Positions 1 through 6,853 are shown, numbered from the stretch's first letter. The stretch is 18,252 bases of DNA from an uncultured Fusobacterium sp. (GCA_900542625.1 UQOH01000040.1:1-18252), one strand, 5' to 3'. The notes: a model not told the origin generated them from the letters alone. A program made the numbers and translations.

Positions 1-94
1 ACAGTCAAGTTTTCTGTATTCTGTTTCGCTGCATAAATTACGCTGATATTTTTAAAATCGAAAGTTTTATTCTTATTACAAATGCAACAGTCCC
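1..94 (+). mobile_element. Possible terminal remnant of an IS6-like insertion sequence
   Basis: Read on the minus strand, positions 94 to 79 give GGGACTGTTGCATTTG. This resembles the GG..CTGTTGCAAA terminal inverted repeats known from IS6-family elements such as IS26 and IS1216. In plus frame 1 the first bases encode TVKFSVFCFAA followed by a stop at 34-36, which could be the last residues of a transposase reading toward this end. The other end and the body of the element are outside the window, so no target duplication can be tested. Contigs often break at insertion sequences, which fits the position at the window edge. The match is short and imperfect; it could simply be intergenic sequence. 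Confidence 0.27.
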
Positions 95-106
95 TTTATT
101 TTTATA

Positions 107-817
107 TCATTCTTTTGGGTTTTGTTTTATATAATATTTAATTACTTTTGTGGCTAATTTATATTGTTCATAGGTCATTGAGATTTTTCCTTTTGCTATA
201 GAAATGACCTGATCCTCTTTTAATTTTGAAACTGTACGGTTAATAGTTTTTACAGTAATTCCGGTTTCTTCAAACAACTCCTGTCTTGTTTTTTTAATAA
301 CCAGATATTTATTTTTTGAAATATTATTTTCCTGAGCATATTTTATCAGATAATCAAGCAGCAAAAAATGCGGAGGATAAAAAAGCTTTGCTCCTCTGTT
401 TGATGAAGAACGATATAACTTTAATGCTACTTTTTGAGATACCAAATAAAGAAAATGAATATCTTTTTTTATCCACTCTTCAAAATCAGCTCTGGATATA
501 TACATAATAATACTTTCAGTAATAGTTTCAATAGTTACGGAAGTTTCTTTCATTCCAGCCAGAATAGTAACTTCTCCAATAAAATCAATAGGTTCATTTT
601 TTTCAATCATAAAAATATTACCATCTTCAAACAGATTTATTACTCTGTGCTCACCGCTTGCAACTATTCCAAAAATATCAAGCTCTGTCTGCTGATGATG
701 GATAATAGTTCCAGGCGGATGAATTTTAACAATAAATTTACTTTTTAATTCTTCCGGCATATTACAAAGATACTCTTTAAGCTGCGGCACTTTTTCAATA
801 ACATCATCAAAAGTCAT
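107..817 (-). CDS. Crp/Fnr-family transcriptional regulator (YeiL-like)
   Basis: The product is a 236-residue cytoplasmic transcription factor of usual Crp/Fnr length. Residues about 20-125 fit a cyclic-nucleotide-binding-type beta barrel, with the turn-rich stretches HPPGTIIHHQQ (33-43), ASGEHRV (53-59) and FIGEVTILAG (79-88). A long dimer helix follows (about 108-138). A winged helix-turn-helix lies near 178-215, with TRQELFEETGITVKTINRTVSKLK as its core. There is no N-terminal Fnr-type cysteine cluster, and the arginine typical of cAMP binding is not evident, so the effector is unknown. The start is the ATG at 817 with a strong AAGGAGGA site just upstream on its strand (822-829). It is transcribed divergently from the DUF3100 operon, which suggests it regulates that operon and perhaps itself; that is inference. 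Family assignment is firm, role is not. Confidence 0.88.
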   Translation of the reverse strand: MTFDDVIEKVPQLKEYLCNMPEELKSKFIVKIHPPGTIIHHQQTELDIFGIVASGEHRVINLFEDGNIFMIEKNEPIDFIGEVTILAGMKETSVTIETITESIIMYISRADFEEWIKKDIHFLYLVSQKVALKLYRSSSNRGAKLFYPPHFLLLDYLIKYAQENNISKNKYLVIKKTRQELFEETGITVKTINRTVSKLKEDQVISIAKGKISMTYEQYKLATKVIKYYIKQNPKE

Positions 818-858
818 ATTTCCTCCTTAACAGACAATAATATTTTCCTTGAGAATTT

Positions 859-867
859 ATTATAACA
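859..867 (-). promoter_or_regulatory. Extended -10 promoter for the Crp/Fnr-type gene
   Basis: On the minus strand the sequence reads TGTTATAAT, a perfect TATAAT (859-864) preceded by TG one base upstream. It lies about 42 bases upstream of the ATG. No good -35 hexamer is seen at 16-18 bases spacing, as is common for extended -10 promoters. Confidence 0.5.
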
Positions 868-918
868 CAAAAAAATATTAAATTCTTCTCATTTGTCCTT
901 TTTTTTAAAAAAATTTTT

Positions 919-927
919 TGATACAAT
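919..927 (+). promoter_or_regulatory. Extended -10 promoter for the DUF3100 operon
   Basis: TGATACAAT is an extended -10 with 5 of 6 matches to TATAAT (922-927). It lies about 63 bases upstream of the chosen ATG at 991, and an A/T palindromic run (899-919) sits where a -35 would be. The two divergent promoters are only about 60 bases apart, so one bound regulator could affect both. No clear Crp- or Fnr-type palindrome was found between them. Confidence 0.4.
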
Positions 928-990
928 GGCGTGTATTTAAAAATAAAAAAATTATTATATAAATATTATTTAAGAGGTGGAGAGAGAATT

Positions 991-1839
991 ATGGCAGAAA
1001 AAAAGAAAGAAGAAATGATGTATGGTTCATTGCTTGAAAGGTTGAAAACAGAGAAAAAAATATATGTTTTCGCTTTTGTTTTCATTGTGATTGCAGAGAT
1101 GATCGGGCAGATTTCTATTCCGTTGAAAGTGGGAAGATTTATTTTATTTCCAATCTTTTACTCTTTAATTTTAGGAATGCTTAGCGGACCTGAATGTTTA
1201 AAATTTATAAACAAGAAAGAGGTAAAAGCAGCAAGTAGATTAGTTATAGTATGTATTTGTCCTTTTATTGTAAAACTGGGAGTTAATGCTGGAGCTAATA
1301 TAGAAACAGTAATTTCAGCAGGTCCTGCACTTCTTCTTCAGGAAATAGGAAATCTGGGAACAATATTTTTAGCTATGCCTGTGGCTTTACTGCTTGGATT
1401 AAAAAGAGAGGCTATTGGAGCTACACATTCAATAAACAGAGAAAGCAACTTAGCTCTTGCAACAGATCTTTTTGGAGCTGATTCTCCTGAGGCAAGAGGA
1501 AGCTTATCAATATATATAGTAGGTGGAATGATTGGAACAATTTATTTTGGACTTATGGTATCATTGATTGCCTACACAGGAATATTTCATCCATTTTCAT
1601 TAGCATTGGCAAGCGGAGTTGGAGCAGGAATTATGATGGCTAGTGCAACTGCATCACTGACAGAGATTTATCCTGCTATGGCGACACAACTATCAGCACT
1701 GGCAAGTGCAAGTGAAACTTTATCAGGAATCACAGGTATTTATGTAGCTATTTTTGTAGGAATACCTTTAACAAAGAAAGTTTATTCATTTTTAGAACCA
1801 AAATTATCTTATCGTAAAAATAAAGGAGAAAATAAATAA
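991..1839 (+). CDS. DUF3100 family membrane protein, putative transporter subunit
   Basis: The product is a 282-residue polytopic inner-membrane protein. After a charged N-terminus (MAEKKKEEMM) come about seven or eight hydrophobic segments, near residues 25-42, 50-66, 80-97, 120-137, 172-197, 202-220 and 245-262. Conserved-looking polar loops lie between them, such as AIGATHSINRESNLALATDLFG (141-162) and the small-residue stretch SATASLTEIYPAMATQLSAL. This pattern matches the uncharacterised DUF3100 family. The ATG at 991 is preferred over the in-frame GTG at 931 because AGGTGG lies at 975-980, and starting at 931 would add a lysine-rich leader without a ribosome site. Its stop overlaps the next start by one base (TAATG), so the two products are probably made together. 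Transport is inferred from membrane topology and neighbours; the substrate is unknown. Confidence 0.75.
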   Translation: MAEKKKEEMMYGSLLERLKTEKKIYVFAFVFIVIAEMIGQISIPLKVGRFILFPIFYSLILGMLSGPECLKFINKKEVKAASRLVIVCICPFIVKLGVNAGANIETVISAGPALLLQEIGNLGTIFLAMPVALLLGLKREAIGATHSINRESNLALATDLFGADSPEARGSLSIYIVGGMIGTIYFGLMVSLIAYTGIFHPFSLALASGVGAGIMMASATASLTEIYPAMATQLSALASASETLSGITGIYVAIFVGIPLTKKVYSFLEPKLSYRKNKGENK

Positions 1840-2288
1840 TGAGATATAGAGAGTGGATATTTTTATTTGTATTAGCAGGTTGCGGTATTGCTCTTGCAAA
1901 CTTTGTTGGATTTCAAGTTGGATTAAAAGAATCTTTACCGGGAATTGGGATTTTATTAGGGACATCTATATGTGCTATTGTAATATCAAGAGCTTTACCT
2001 TTTATTAAACTTCCGATAGTTGCATATTGCTCTATATTAGGTTTGTTAATTGCATGTCCAATATCTCCGATTAATGATTTTGTAATATCATCAGTTAATA
2101 AGATTCAGTTTACAGCTCCTTTAACAATGGTTGGAGCATTTGCAGGGTTATCTATGAGTGACCAGATTAAAAGTTTTGCAAAACAAGGATGGAAGATGAT
2201 AATAATAGGAATTTTGGTAATGACAGGAACATTTTTAGGGTCTGCCTTAATTTCTCAAATAGTTCTTTCATTCACAGGAGTGATTTAA
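1839..2288 (+). CDS. Small membrane protein, partner of the DUF3100 protein
   Basis: The product is 149 residues and mostly hydrophobic. Membrane segments lie near residues 5-25, 32-50, 58-75, 90-105 and 118-145. There is no signal-peptidase site or lipobox that would suggest export; the first hydrophobic segment is probably an anchor. The ATG overlaps the upstream stop by one base and has AAAGGAGAA before it (1822-1830). I do not recognise a named domain. The one-base overlap and the shared small-residue-rich membrane segments suggest the two proteins are halves of one two-subunit permease, as in other split transporters. This is inference; no transported compound can be named. Confidence 0.7.
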   Translation: MRYREWIFLFVLAGCGIALANFVGFQVGLKESLPGIGILLGTSICAIVISRALPFIKLPIVAYCSILGLLIACPISPINDFVISSVNKIQFTAPLTMVGAFAGLSMSDQIKSFAKQGWKMIIIGILVMTGTFLGSALISQIVLSFTGVI

Positions 2289-2290
2289 TA

Positions 2291-3571
2291 GTGTTATTAA
2301 AAAATATTGCTTACTTAAATGAAGAATACGATGTTGTTTTTAATTATGATATTAGAATTACAGGTAATTCTATTGAGGAGATAAAAAAAGATTTAACTCC
2401 AAGAGAAAATGAAGAAGTAATAGATGGGAATAATCTTCTGACAGTTCCCGGTTTGTGTGATGCTCACACTCACATAGGACAGCAGCTTTTAAAAGGAAAA
2501 GTTTTAGATGCAGAGGGGATAATCTGGAAAGATATTATGCTCCCTTTTGAAAGTTCTTTAAATCCAAAGCTTATGAGATTAAATGCTAAACTGGCTCTTA
2601 TAGAGATGATTAAAGGAGGAACAACATCTTTTATTGATGCAGGAAGTTATTATATGGATGAAGCCTGCGAGGAAATTGCCAAAAGCGGTGTGAGAGGAGC
2701 TCTTACTTATTCCTCTATGGATGACAAAACTCTTCCTGAAAGTATTCGTGACGATGTGCAGAGTGTTGTGAACAAAAACGACAGCCTTTATGATAAATGG
2801 AATGGAAAAGGATTAATTCAGATATATTATTCTATCCGTTCTTTAATGTCAGTGTCAGAAGAGTTAATTTTATCTGTGGCAGAACATGCAAAAGAAAGAG
2901 GAACAATGTTGGAAGCTCATATGAATGAGTATGACAAAGAGGTTCAGTATGTTATAGAGAAAACAGGACTGCCTCCTTATGAATATCTGGATTCTTTAAA
3001 AGTATTGGGAGATTATTTTATTGGAGCTCATTCGTTAATATTGACAGAAAAAGAAAAAGAGATTATCTCAAAAAATAATATTCAGATTTGCCAGTGCCCG
3101 TTTTCAAATTCTGGAAAAGCTTTAGCAGATACTCCCGATTTATTAAGAAGAGGGATAAAAATAGGACTGGGAACTGACGGAGCAGCTCACGGCGGTTTAA
3201 GTTTATGGGATGAAATGAAAACTTTACGCTGCATGATGAATGTTACTTGGGGAATAAAAGAGGGAAACAGAAAAATAATGCCTGCTAAAGAGCTGTTAAA
3301 AATGGCTATGGGAAATGGAAAATATTTTTTAAGAAAAAATATTGGAACAATCAAAGAGGGATTTTTGGCAGACTTAATATTTGTTGATTTAAATCAGCCT
3401 CATTTATGGTTCAGCAGTAATTATACAAATACTTTGTTTGAATGTGTAAACAAAGGAGATATAATTCATTCAATGATAAATGGTGAATGGGTTATGAAAG
3501 ACAGAAAAATATTAACAATAAATGAAGAGAAAGTTCGTGAAGAAATGGAGGAAATATTAAAATGCTTATAG
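2291..3571 (+). CDS. Amidohydrolase, MTA/SAH deaminase (ATZ/TRZ)-like
   Basis: The product is a 426-residue cytoplasmic metal-dependent hydrolase of the amidohydrolase superfamily. The usual metal and catalytic positions are visible: H59 and H61 in DAHTHIG, H210 and E213 in EAHMNE, H247 in GAHSLIL and D296 in GTDGAAHGG. A beta-rich N-terminal segment and a C-terminal strand with GTIKEGFLADLIFVD complete the composite domain. Relatives deaminate 5'-methylthioadenosine, S-adenosylhomocysteine, guanine or triazines, or open cyclic amides, so substrate cannot be assigned from these motifs. CQCPFSN (267-273) replaces the more common HCPxSN. The GTG at 2291 is chosen because AGGAG (2276-2280) lies ten bases upstream and it follows the previous stop by two bases; an in-frame ATG at 2189 would lie inside the preceding gene. 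It presumably acts on the compound moved by the upstream membrane pair. Confidence 0.83.
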   Translation: MLLKNIAYLNEEYDVVFNYDIRITGNSIEEIKKDLTPRENEEVIDGNNLLTVPGLCDAHTHIGQQLLKGKVLDAEGIIWKDIMLPFESSLNPKLMRLNAKLALIEMIKGGTTSFIDAGSYYMDEACEEIAKSGVRGALTYSSMDDKTLPESIRDDVQSVVNKNDSLYDKWNGKGLIQIYYSIRSLMSVSEELILSVAEHAKERGTMLEAHMNEYDKEVQYVIEKTGLPPYEYLDSLKVLGDYFIGAHSLILTEKEKEIISKNNIQICQCPFSNSGKALADTPDLLRRGIKIGLGTDGAAHGGLSLWDEMKTLRCMMNVTWGIKEGNRKIMPAKELLKMAMGNGKYFLRKNIGTIKEGFLADLIFVDLNQPHLWFSSNYTNTLFECVNKGDIIHSMINGEWVMKDRKILTINEEKVREEMEEILKCL

Positions 3572-4287
3572 TTATTCTTGCAAACATCATTGTAGGGGGA
3601 TTAGTAGGATTAACAGGAATAGCAGGTTTTTTGCTTCCAATGCTGTATGTTTCTATGGGCTATAATGTATACGAAGCTTTGGCACTTAGTTTTTCTGCAT
3701 TTTTAATTTCAGGACTTATAGGTTCTATAAATTATTACAGACATAAGCAGCTGAATATTTTTTTTGGTCTAAAACTTGGAATAGGAAGTTTTTTAGGAGC
3801 TTGTCTTGGAGTTTATTTAAACTCTATGATAGATGAATCTATAATAAAAATTTGTTTGTACTTGGTTGTTTTATTTTCAGGAATATCTATTTTATTAAGA
3901 AAGGATAAAGAAAAGAAAAAAGATAAAGAACCAAGTTTGTTCAGCATTTTATTAATAGGATTTACAACAGCTGTTGTGTGTGCCTTGTCCGGAGCAGGAG
4001 GACCAATACTGGTGATGCCTTTATTAGTGGTTTTAGGTGTTAACATAAAAGAAGCTATAGCTTTGGCACTTTTTGATTCTATATTTATAGCTGTTCCAAG
4101 TGCTGTTGGATATTTCAGCAGTTCTTATTCATCATCATTATTAAATATTCTTTTTATTTCTCTGGCTGCACATGGAGCAGGTGTGTTTTTTGGGAGTAAG
4201 TACAGTGTAAAAGTAAATCATACTATTATTAAATACAGTGTGGCTGTGATTTCTATAATTGTGGCTTTGTATAAATTATTTGGATAA
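3562..4287 (+). CDS. TSUP (TauE/SafE) family membrane permease
   Basis: The product is a 241-residue inner-membrane protein with about seven or eight hydrophobic segments arranged as two related halves. The first half contains VGLTGIAGFLLPML and a YNVYEALALS stretch. The second contains ALSGAGGPILVMPLLVV followed by VNIKEAIALAL. The repeated small-residue motif followed by an A-rich helix is characteristic of TauE/SafE permeases, which move sulfite, sulfonates, sulfoacetate or other small organic anions, usually outward. The central loop is lysine-rich (KDKEKKKDKE). The start overlaps the amidohydrolase gene by ten bases and has GGAGGAAA (3546-3553) before it. It is the last gene of the operon, followed by a terminator. 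Exporting a breakdown product of the amidohydrolase substrate is a reasonable but untested role. Confidence 0.82.
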   Translation: MLIVILANIIVGGLVGLTGIAGFLLPMLYVSMGYNVYEALALSFSAFLISGLIGSINYYRHKQLNIFFGLKLGIGSFLGACLGVYLNSMIDESIIKICLYLVVLFSGISILLRKDKEKKKDKEPSLFSILLIGFTTAVVCALSGAGGPILVMPLLVVLGVNIKEAIALALFDSIFIAVPSAVGYFSSSYSSSLLNILFISLAAHGAGVFFGSKYSVKVNHTIIKYSVAVISIIVALYKLFG

Positions 4288-4297
4288 AATATGTATT

Positions 4298-4327
4298 ATC
4301 CCATGGATTTGTTCCGTGGGATTTTTT
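4298..4327 (+). terminator. Intrinsic terminator of the DUF3100 operon
   Basis: ATCCCATGGA (4298-4307) pairs with TCCGTGGGAT (4313-4322) across the loop TTTGT. The ten-base stem contains one G-T wobble and runs into six T residues, 10 bases after the TSUP stop codon. Confidence 0.85.
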
Positions 4328-4356
4328 ATTTACAGGATATTTATTATATGATATTT

Positions 4357-4407
4357 GATATTAATTAGTATCAATAAGTATCAATTGATATCAATTAGTA
4401 TCAGTAA
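4357..4407 (+). repeat. Short TATCAAT repeats and overlapping palindromes
   Basis: Five imperfect units of about ten bases start at 4357, 4368, 4378, 4387 and 4398, with the core (G)TATCAATTA. Two perfect overlapping palindromes lie inside: TATCAATTGATA (4379-4390) and ATTGATATCAAT (4384-4395). The roughly ten-base phasing puts the units on one face of the helix, as in a multi-site operator. The repeats lie directly before, or within the 5' end of, the winged-helix ORF, so they could bind its product. Alternatively they are slippage products inside a decayed coding region. Confidence 0.6.
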
Positions 4408-4617
4408 AAGAGAAATTATAGAAACTAAATTATATAACAAAATATTATCTGACAAAGATTTTTTTTATTAAAAAAAACTTCAGTACAGCTTGAAAAAGAT
4501 TTTAGAGATGTAACTTATACAACAGTGAGAGCATTAGTAATGAAATTTGAAGGAAAAGGATTATTATACAACCAGAGATATGCAAATAGAGTTAAATATA
4601 AAATATTAGATTTGTAA
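4385..4617 (+). pseudogene. Frameshifted small winged-helix DNA-binding protein
   Basis: Two adjacent reading frames join into one sensible polypeptide of about 77 residues. The first frame reads ISKREIIETKLYNKILSDKDFF and stops at TAA 4469-4471. The frame one base back continues LLKKTSVQLEKDF, then TYTTVRALVMKFEGKGLL and YNQRYANRVKYKILDL, stopping at 4615-4617. The order helix, KKTSVQLEKDF, TVRALVMKFEGKG recognition-like helix, then a basic wing is that of a winged helix. The break lies in a run of eight T (4459-4466). A single missing base, or -1 slippage on T TTT TTT, would restore one frame. No good start with a ribosome site is in frame; the TTG at 4385 is only a placeholder, and an ATG at 4348 with AGGA is in another frame. 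The family was not identified. It is probably a decayed gene; a programmed frameshift or a sequencing error are alternatives. Confidence 0.5.
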
Positions 4618-4643
4618 AAAACATAATAAAAAAGTAATAATTT

Positions 4644-4670
4644 TCCCGTAGGTTATCCTGTGGGATTTTT
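4644..4670 (+). terminator. Intrinsic terminator after the winged-helix remnant
   Basis: TCCCGTAGG (4644-4652) pairs with CCTGTGGGA (4657-4665) across the loop TTAT, with two G-T wobbles, then five T residues. The hairpin closely resembles the one at 4298-4327: both right arms end in GTGGGATTTTT. The rest of the gap from 4671 to the plsX promoter is plain AT-rich sequence. Confidence 0.75.
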
Positions 4671-4729
4671 ATATTTATAAAAAAGTAAATTAATTTTTAA
4701 TATAAAATCTATATATTAAATACAGATTA

Positions 4730-4738
4730 TGGTATAAT
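4730..4738 (+). promoter_or_regulatory. Extended -10 promoter of the plsX-fabH operon
   Basis: TGGTATAAT is a perfect extended -10 (TATAAT at 4733-4738), 42 bases before the plsX ATG. No convincing -35 hexamer is seen upstream. No palindrome resembling known FapR or FabT operators was recognised near it. Confidence 0.65.
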
Positions 4739-4780
4739 TAAAAAAAATTTGTGTATCAGAATTCTAGGAGTGAAGGGTAA

Positions 4781-5791
4781 ATGAGAATAGTAGTTGACGG
4801 CATGGGAGGAGACAAGGGAACAGCAGAAGTTCTTAAAGGAGTAATCCTTGCTCTTGAAGAAATGCCACAAATAAGCATAACTGTTGTTGGAAAAGAAAAT
4901 CTTATAAAAGAAATTCTTTCAAAACATAAATATGATGAGAAACGTCTTAATATTGTAAACGCTGACGAAGTTATAGAAATGACAGATGAGCCTGTATCAG
5001 CAGTAAGAAAAAAGAAAAACTCATCTATGAATATAGCTCTTGAGTTAGTGAAAAACGGCGAGGGAGATGCCTTTGTTTCAGCAGGAAACACAGGAGCTCT
5101 TATATCAGCAAGCCAGTTAAAGCTTAGAAGAATAAAAGGAATTTTAAGACCTGCCATAGCGACAGTTTTTCCTGCTAAGGGAAAAAATATTGTTCTTATG
5201 GATGTGGGAGCAAATGCAGATACAAAACCTGAGTTCATAAATCAATTTGCTGTAATAGGGTGCAAGTTTGCAGAAGAGATTCTTCACAGAGAAAATCCTA
5301 CAACAGCACTTCTTAATATTGGAAGTGAAGAGGGAAAAGGAAACGAGCTTACAAGAGAGGCTTATGAGCTGTTAAGAAACAACAAAAGTATAAACTTTGC
5401 AGGAAATATTGAAAGCAGAGATATGATGTCAGGAAAAGTTGATGTTGTAGTAACAGACGGGTTTACAGGAAACATGGTTCTTAAGACAAGCGAAGGTATA
5501 GCAAAATATATTTTTGAATGTCTGAAAGATGAAATAAAAGGAAGTATTCTTGCAAAAATAGGAATATTTTTTATGATGCCTGTATTAAAAAAATTAAAGA
5601 AAAGATTAGATTCCTCAGAATATGGAGGAGCTTTATTTTTGGGGCTTAACGGAGTGTCAATAAAGGCTCATGGAAATTCAGATGCAGTTGGTATAAAGAA
5701 TGCCATAAGAGTTGCTAATGAATTTGCAGAAAACAGATTTGTGGAAAAATTAAAAGATATGATAAGTGCACAGGAGGAAGAAGAGTGTTAA
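4781..5791 (+). CDS. plsX: Phosphate acyltransferase PlsX
   Basis: PlsX makes acyl-phosphate from acyl-ACP and inorganic phosphate. PlsY then uses it to acylate glycerol-3-phosphate, the first step of phospholipid synthesis; PlsX is a peripheral membrane protein. The 336-residue length is usual. Family hallmarks are MRIVVDGMGGDKG at the N-terminus, VSAGNTGALISAS, VLMDVGANADTKPE, NIGSEEGKGNELTREAY, VVTDGFTGNMVLKTSEG and GGALFLGLNGVSIKAHG. The ATG has TAGGAG and GAAGGG sites upstream (4765-4777). Its last seven bases overlap fabH. In many bacteria plsX follows rpmF and a DUF177 gene; here it starts its own operon behind a promoter and two terminators. Confidence 0.97.
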   Translation: MRIVVDGMGGDKGTAEVLKGVILALEEMPQISITVVGKENLIKEILSKHKYDEKRLNIVNADEVIEMTDEPVSAVRKKKNSSMNIALELVKNGEGDAFVSAGNTGALISASQLKLRRIKGILRPAIATVFPAKGKNIVLMDVGANADTKPEFINQFAVIGCKFAEEILHRENPTTALLNIGSEEGKGNELTREAYELLRNNKSINFAGNIESRDMMSGKVDVVVTDGFTGNMVLKTSEGIAKYIFECLKDEIKGSILAKIGIFFMMPVLKKLKKRLDSSEYGGALFLGLNGVSIKAHGNSDAVGIKNAIRVANEFAENRFVEKLKDMISAQEEEEC

Positions 5792-6774
5792 AAAGCGTTG
5801 GAATTGTCGGATTAGGAATTTACGCACCAGAGAAAGTAATGACTAATGCAGACTGGGAAAAATTAGTAGATACATCAGATGAATGGATAAGAACAAGAAC
5901 AGGAATACAAGAAAGAAGATATGCTGTAGAGGGACAAGGAACATCAGACCTTGCTGTTGAGGCTGCAAAAAATGCCTTAAAAGATGCAGGGATGGTTCCT
6001 GAAGATGTAGAATTTATAATTCTTGCAACTTGTACTCCAGATTACAGAGCACAAAATGCTTCATCATTAGTACAGGCAAAACTTGGTGCAGTTAATGCAG
6101 CAGCTTTTGACTTAAGTGCAGCATGCAGTGGATTTATATATGCCCTTTCAGTAGGAAAATCTATGATTCAGACTGGAATGTATAAAAATATATTAGTAAT
6201 AGCAGCAGAATCAGTATCAAGATTATTAAACATGAAAGACAGAAATACAGCAATTCTTTTTGGTGACGGAGCAGCTGCAGCAGTTCTTAAAGAAGTAGAA
6301 GATGGATATGGAATAATATCATCTTTTCTTGGAACAGAGGGAGTGCTTGACGATACTTTAAGAATAAATGTTGGAGGAACATTAAATCCTGTAACACATG
6401 AGGCAATAGATAACGGAGATATATATCTTAGAATGAATGGTCAGGAAGTATTTAAATTTGCTGTAAAAGCACTTCCAAGAGCAACAAACGAGGCTCTTGC
6501 AGCAGCAGGAATTAAAGCAGAAGATCTTGAAATGGTAGTTCCTCATCAGGCTAACTTCAGAATTATAGAGTCAGCAGCAAAAAGATTAAAACTTCCTATG
6601 GACAAGTTTTATATAAATCTTCAAAAATATGGAAACACTTCAGCTGCATCAGTTGGACTTGCACTTGGTGAAGCAGTGGAAGAGGGAAAAGTTAAAAAAG
6701 GAGATTTAATAGCTCTTACTGGTTTTGGTGCTGGGCTTACTTACGGGTCAATAATTTTAAAGTGGTCAAAATAA
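5785..6774 (+). CDS. fabH: 3-oxoacyl-ACP synthase III (FabH)
   Basis: FabH starts type II fatty-acid synthesis by condensing acetyl-CoA (or another short acyl-CoA primer) with malonyl-ACP. The 329-residue protein has the thiolase-fold Cys-His-Asn triad: C114 in DLSAACSGF, H254 in VPHQANFRI and N284 in YGNTSAAS. The glycine-rich GFGAGLTYGS closes the C-terminus. The start is a GTG at 5785 that overlaps the end of plsX, with CAGGAGGAAG (5771-5780) upstream, so the two genes are translationally linked. Whether it prefers straight or branched primers cannot be read from the sequence. Confidence 0.97.
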   Translation: MLKSVGIVGLGIYAPEKVMTNADWEKLVDTSDEWIRTRTGIQERRYAVEGQGTSDLAVEAAKNALKDAGMVPEDVEFIILATCTPDYRAQNASSLVQAKLGAVNAAAFDLSAACSGFIYALSVGKSMIQTGMYKNILVIAAESVSRLLNMKDRNTAILFGDGAAAAVLKEVEDGYGIISSFLGTEGVLDDTLRINVGGTLNPVTHEAIDNGDIYLRMNGQEVFKFAVKALPRATNEALAAAGIKAEDLEMVVPHQANFRIIESAAKRLKLPMDKFYINLQKYGNTSAASVGLALGEAVEEGKVKKGDLIALTGFGAGLTYGSIILKWSK

Positions 6775-6782
6775 AAGACTGG

Positions 6783-6812
6783 TTGACATAAAAAATAATG
6801 TTATGATAAAAT
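6783..6812 (+). promoter_or_regulatory. Internal promoter before fabD
   Basis: A perfect -35 TTGACA (6783-6788), an 18-base spacer and TAAAAT (6807-6812) form a good sigma-70-type promoter. TG lies one base before the -10 (TGATAAAAT). It sits in the 79-base gap between fabH and fabD, so fabD can be expressed independently of plsX-fabH. Confidence 0.65.
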
Positions 6813-6853
6813 TACAGATGTAATATATAAACTTTTCATTTTAAGGAGGAGTA

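Noticed and set aside
316..748. Plus-strand ORFs within the Crp/Fnr-type gene
   Set aside because: They are antisense to a well-supported regulator, have no recognisable domain and no ribosome site.
899..919. Poly-T/poly-A/poly-T palindrome between the divergent genes
   Set aside because: It is a perfect A/T palindrome but carries no specific base pattern; it could bend DNA but cannot be called an operator or terminator.
931..990. Longer GTG start for the DUF3100 gene
   Set aside because: The extra 20 residues have no ribosome site in front and would begin within the predicted transcription start region; AGGTGG before ATG 991 is clearly better.
2189..2290. Upstream ATG extension of the amidohydrolase
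   Set aside because: It lies entirely within the preceding membrane-protein gene and adds a non-conserved leader; the GTG at 2291 has a well-placed AGGAG.
4680..4780. Search for a FapR- or FabT-type operator before plsX, fabD and acpP
   Set aside because: The three promoter regions share no palindrome that I could align, so no lipid-responsive operator is claimed.
4756..5238. Minus-strand ORF opposite plsX, and similar antisense ORFs opposite fabD, fabF, rng, disA, cdsA and dxr
   Set aside because: They lie fully within strongly supported genes, have low-complexity serine/phenylalanine/leucine-rich products and lack ribosome sites; they are mirror frames of the codon bias.
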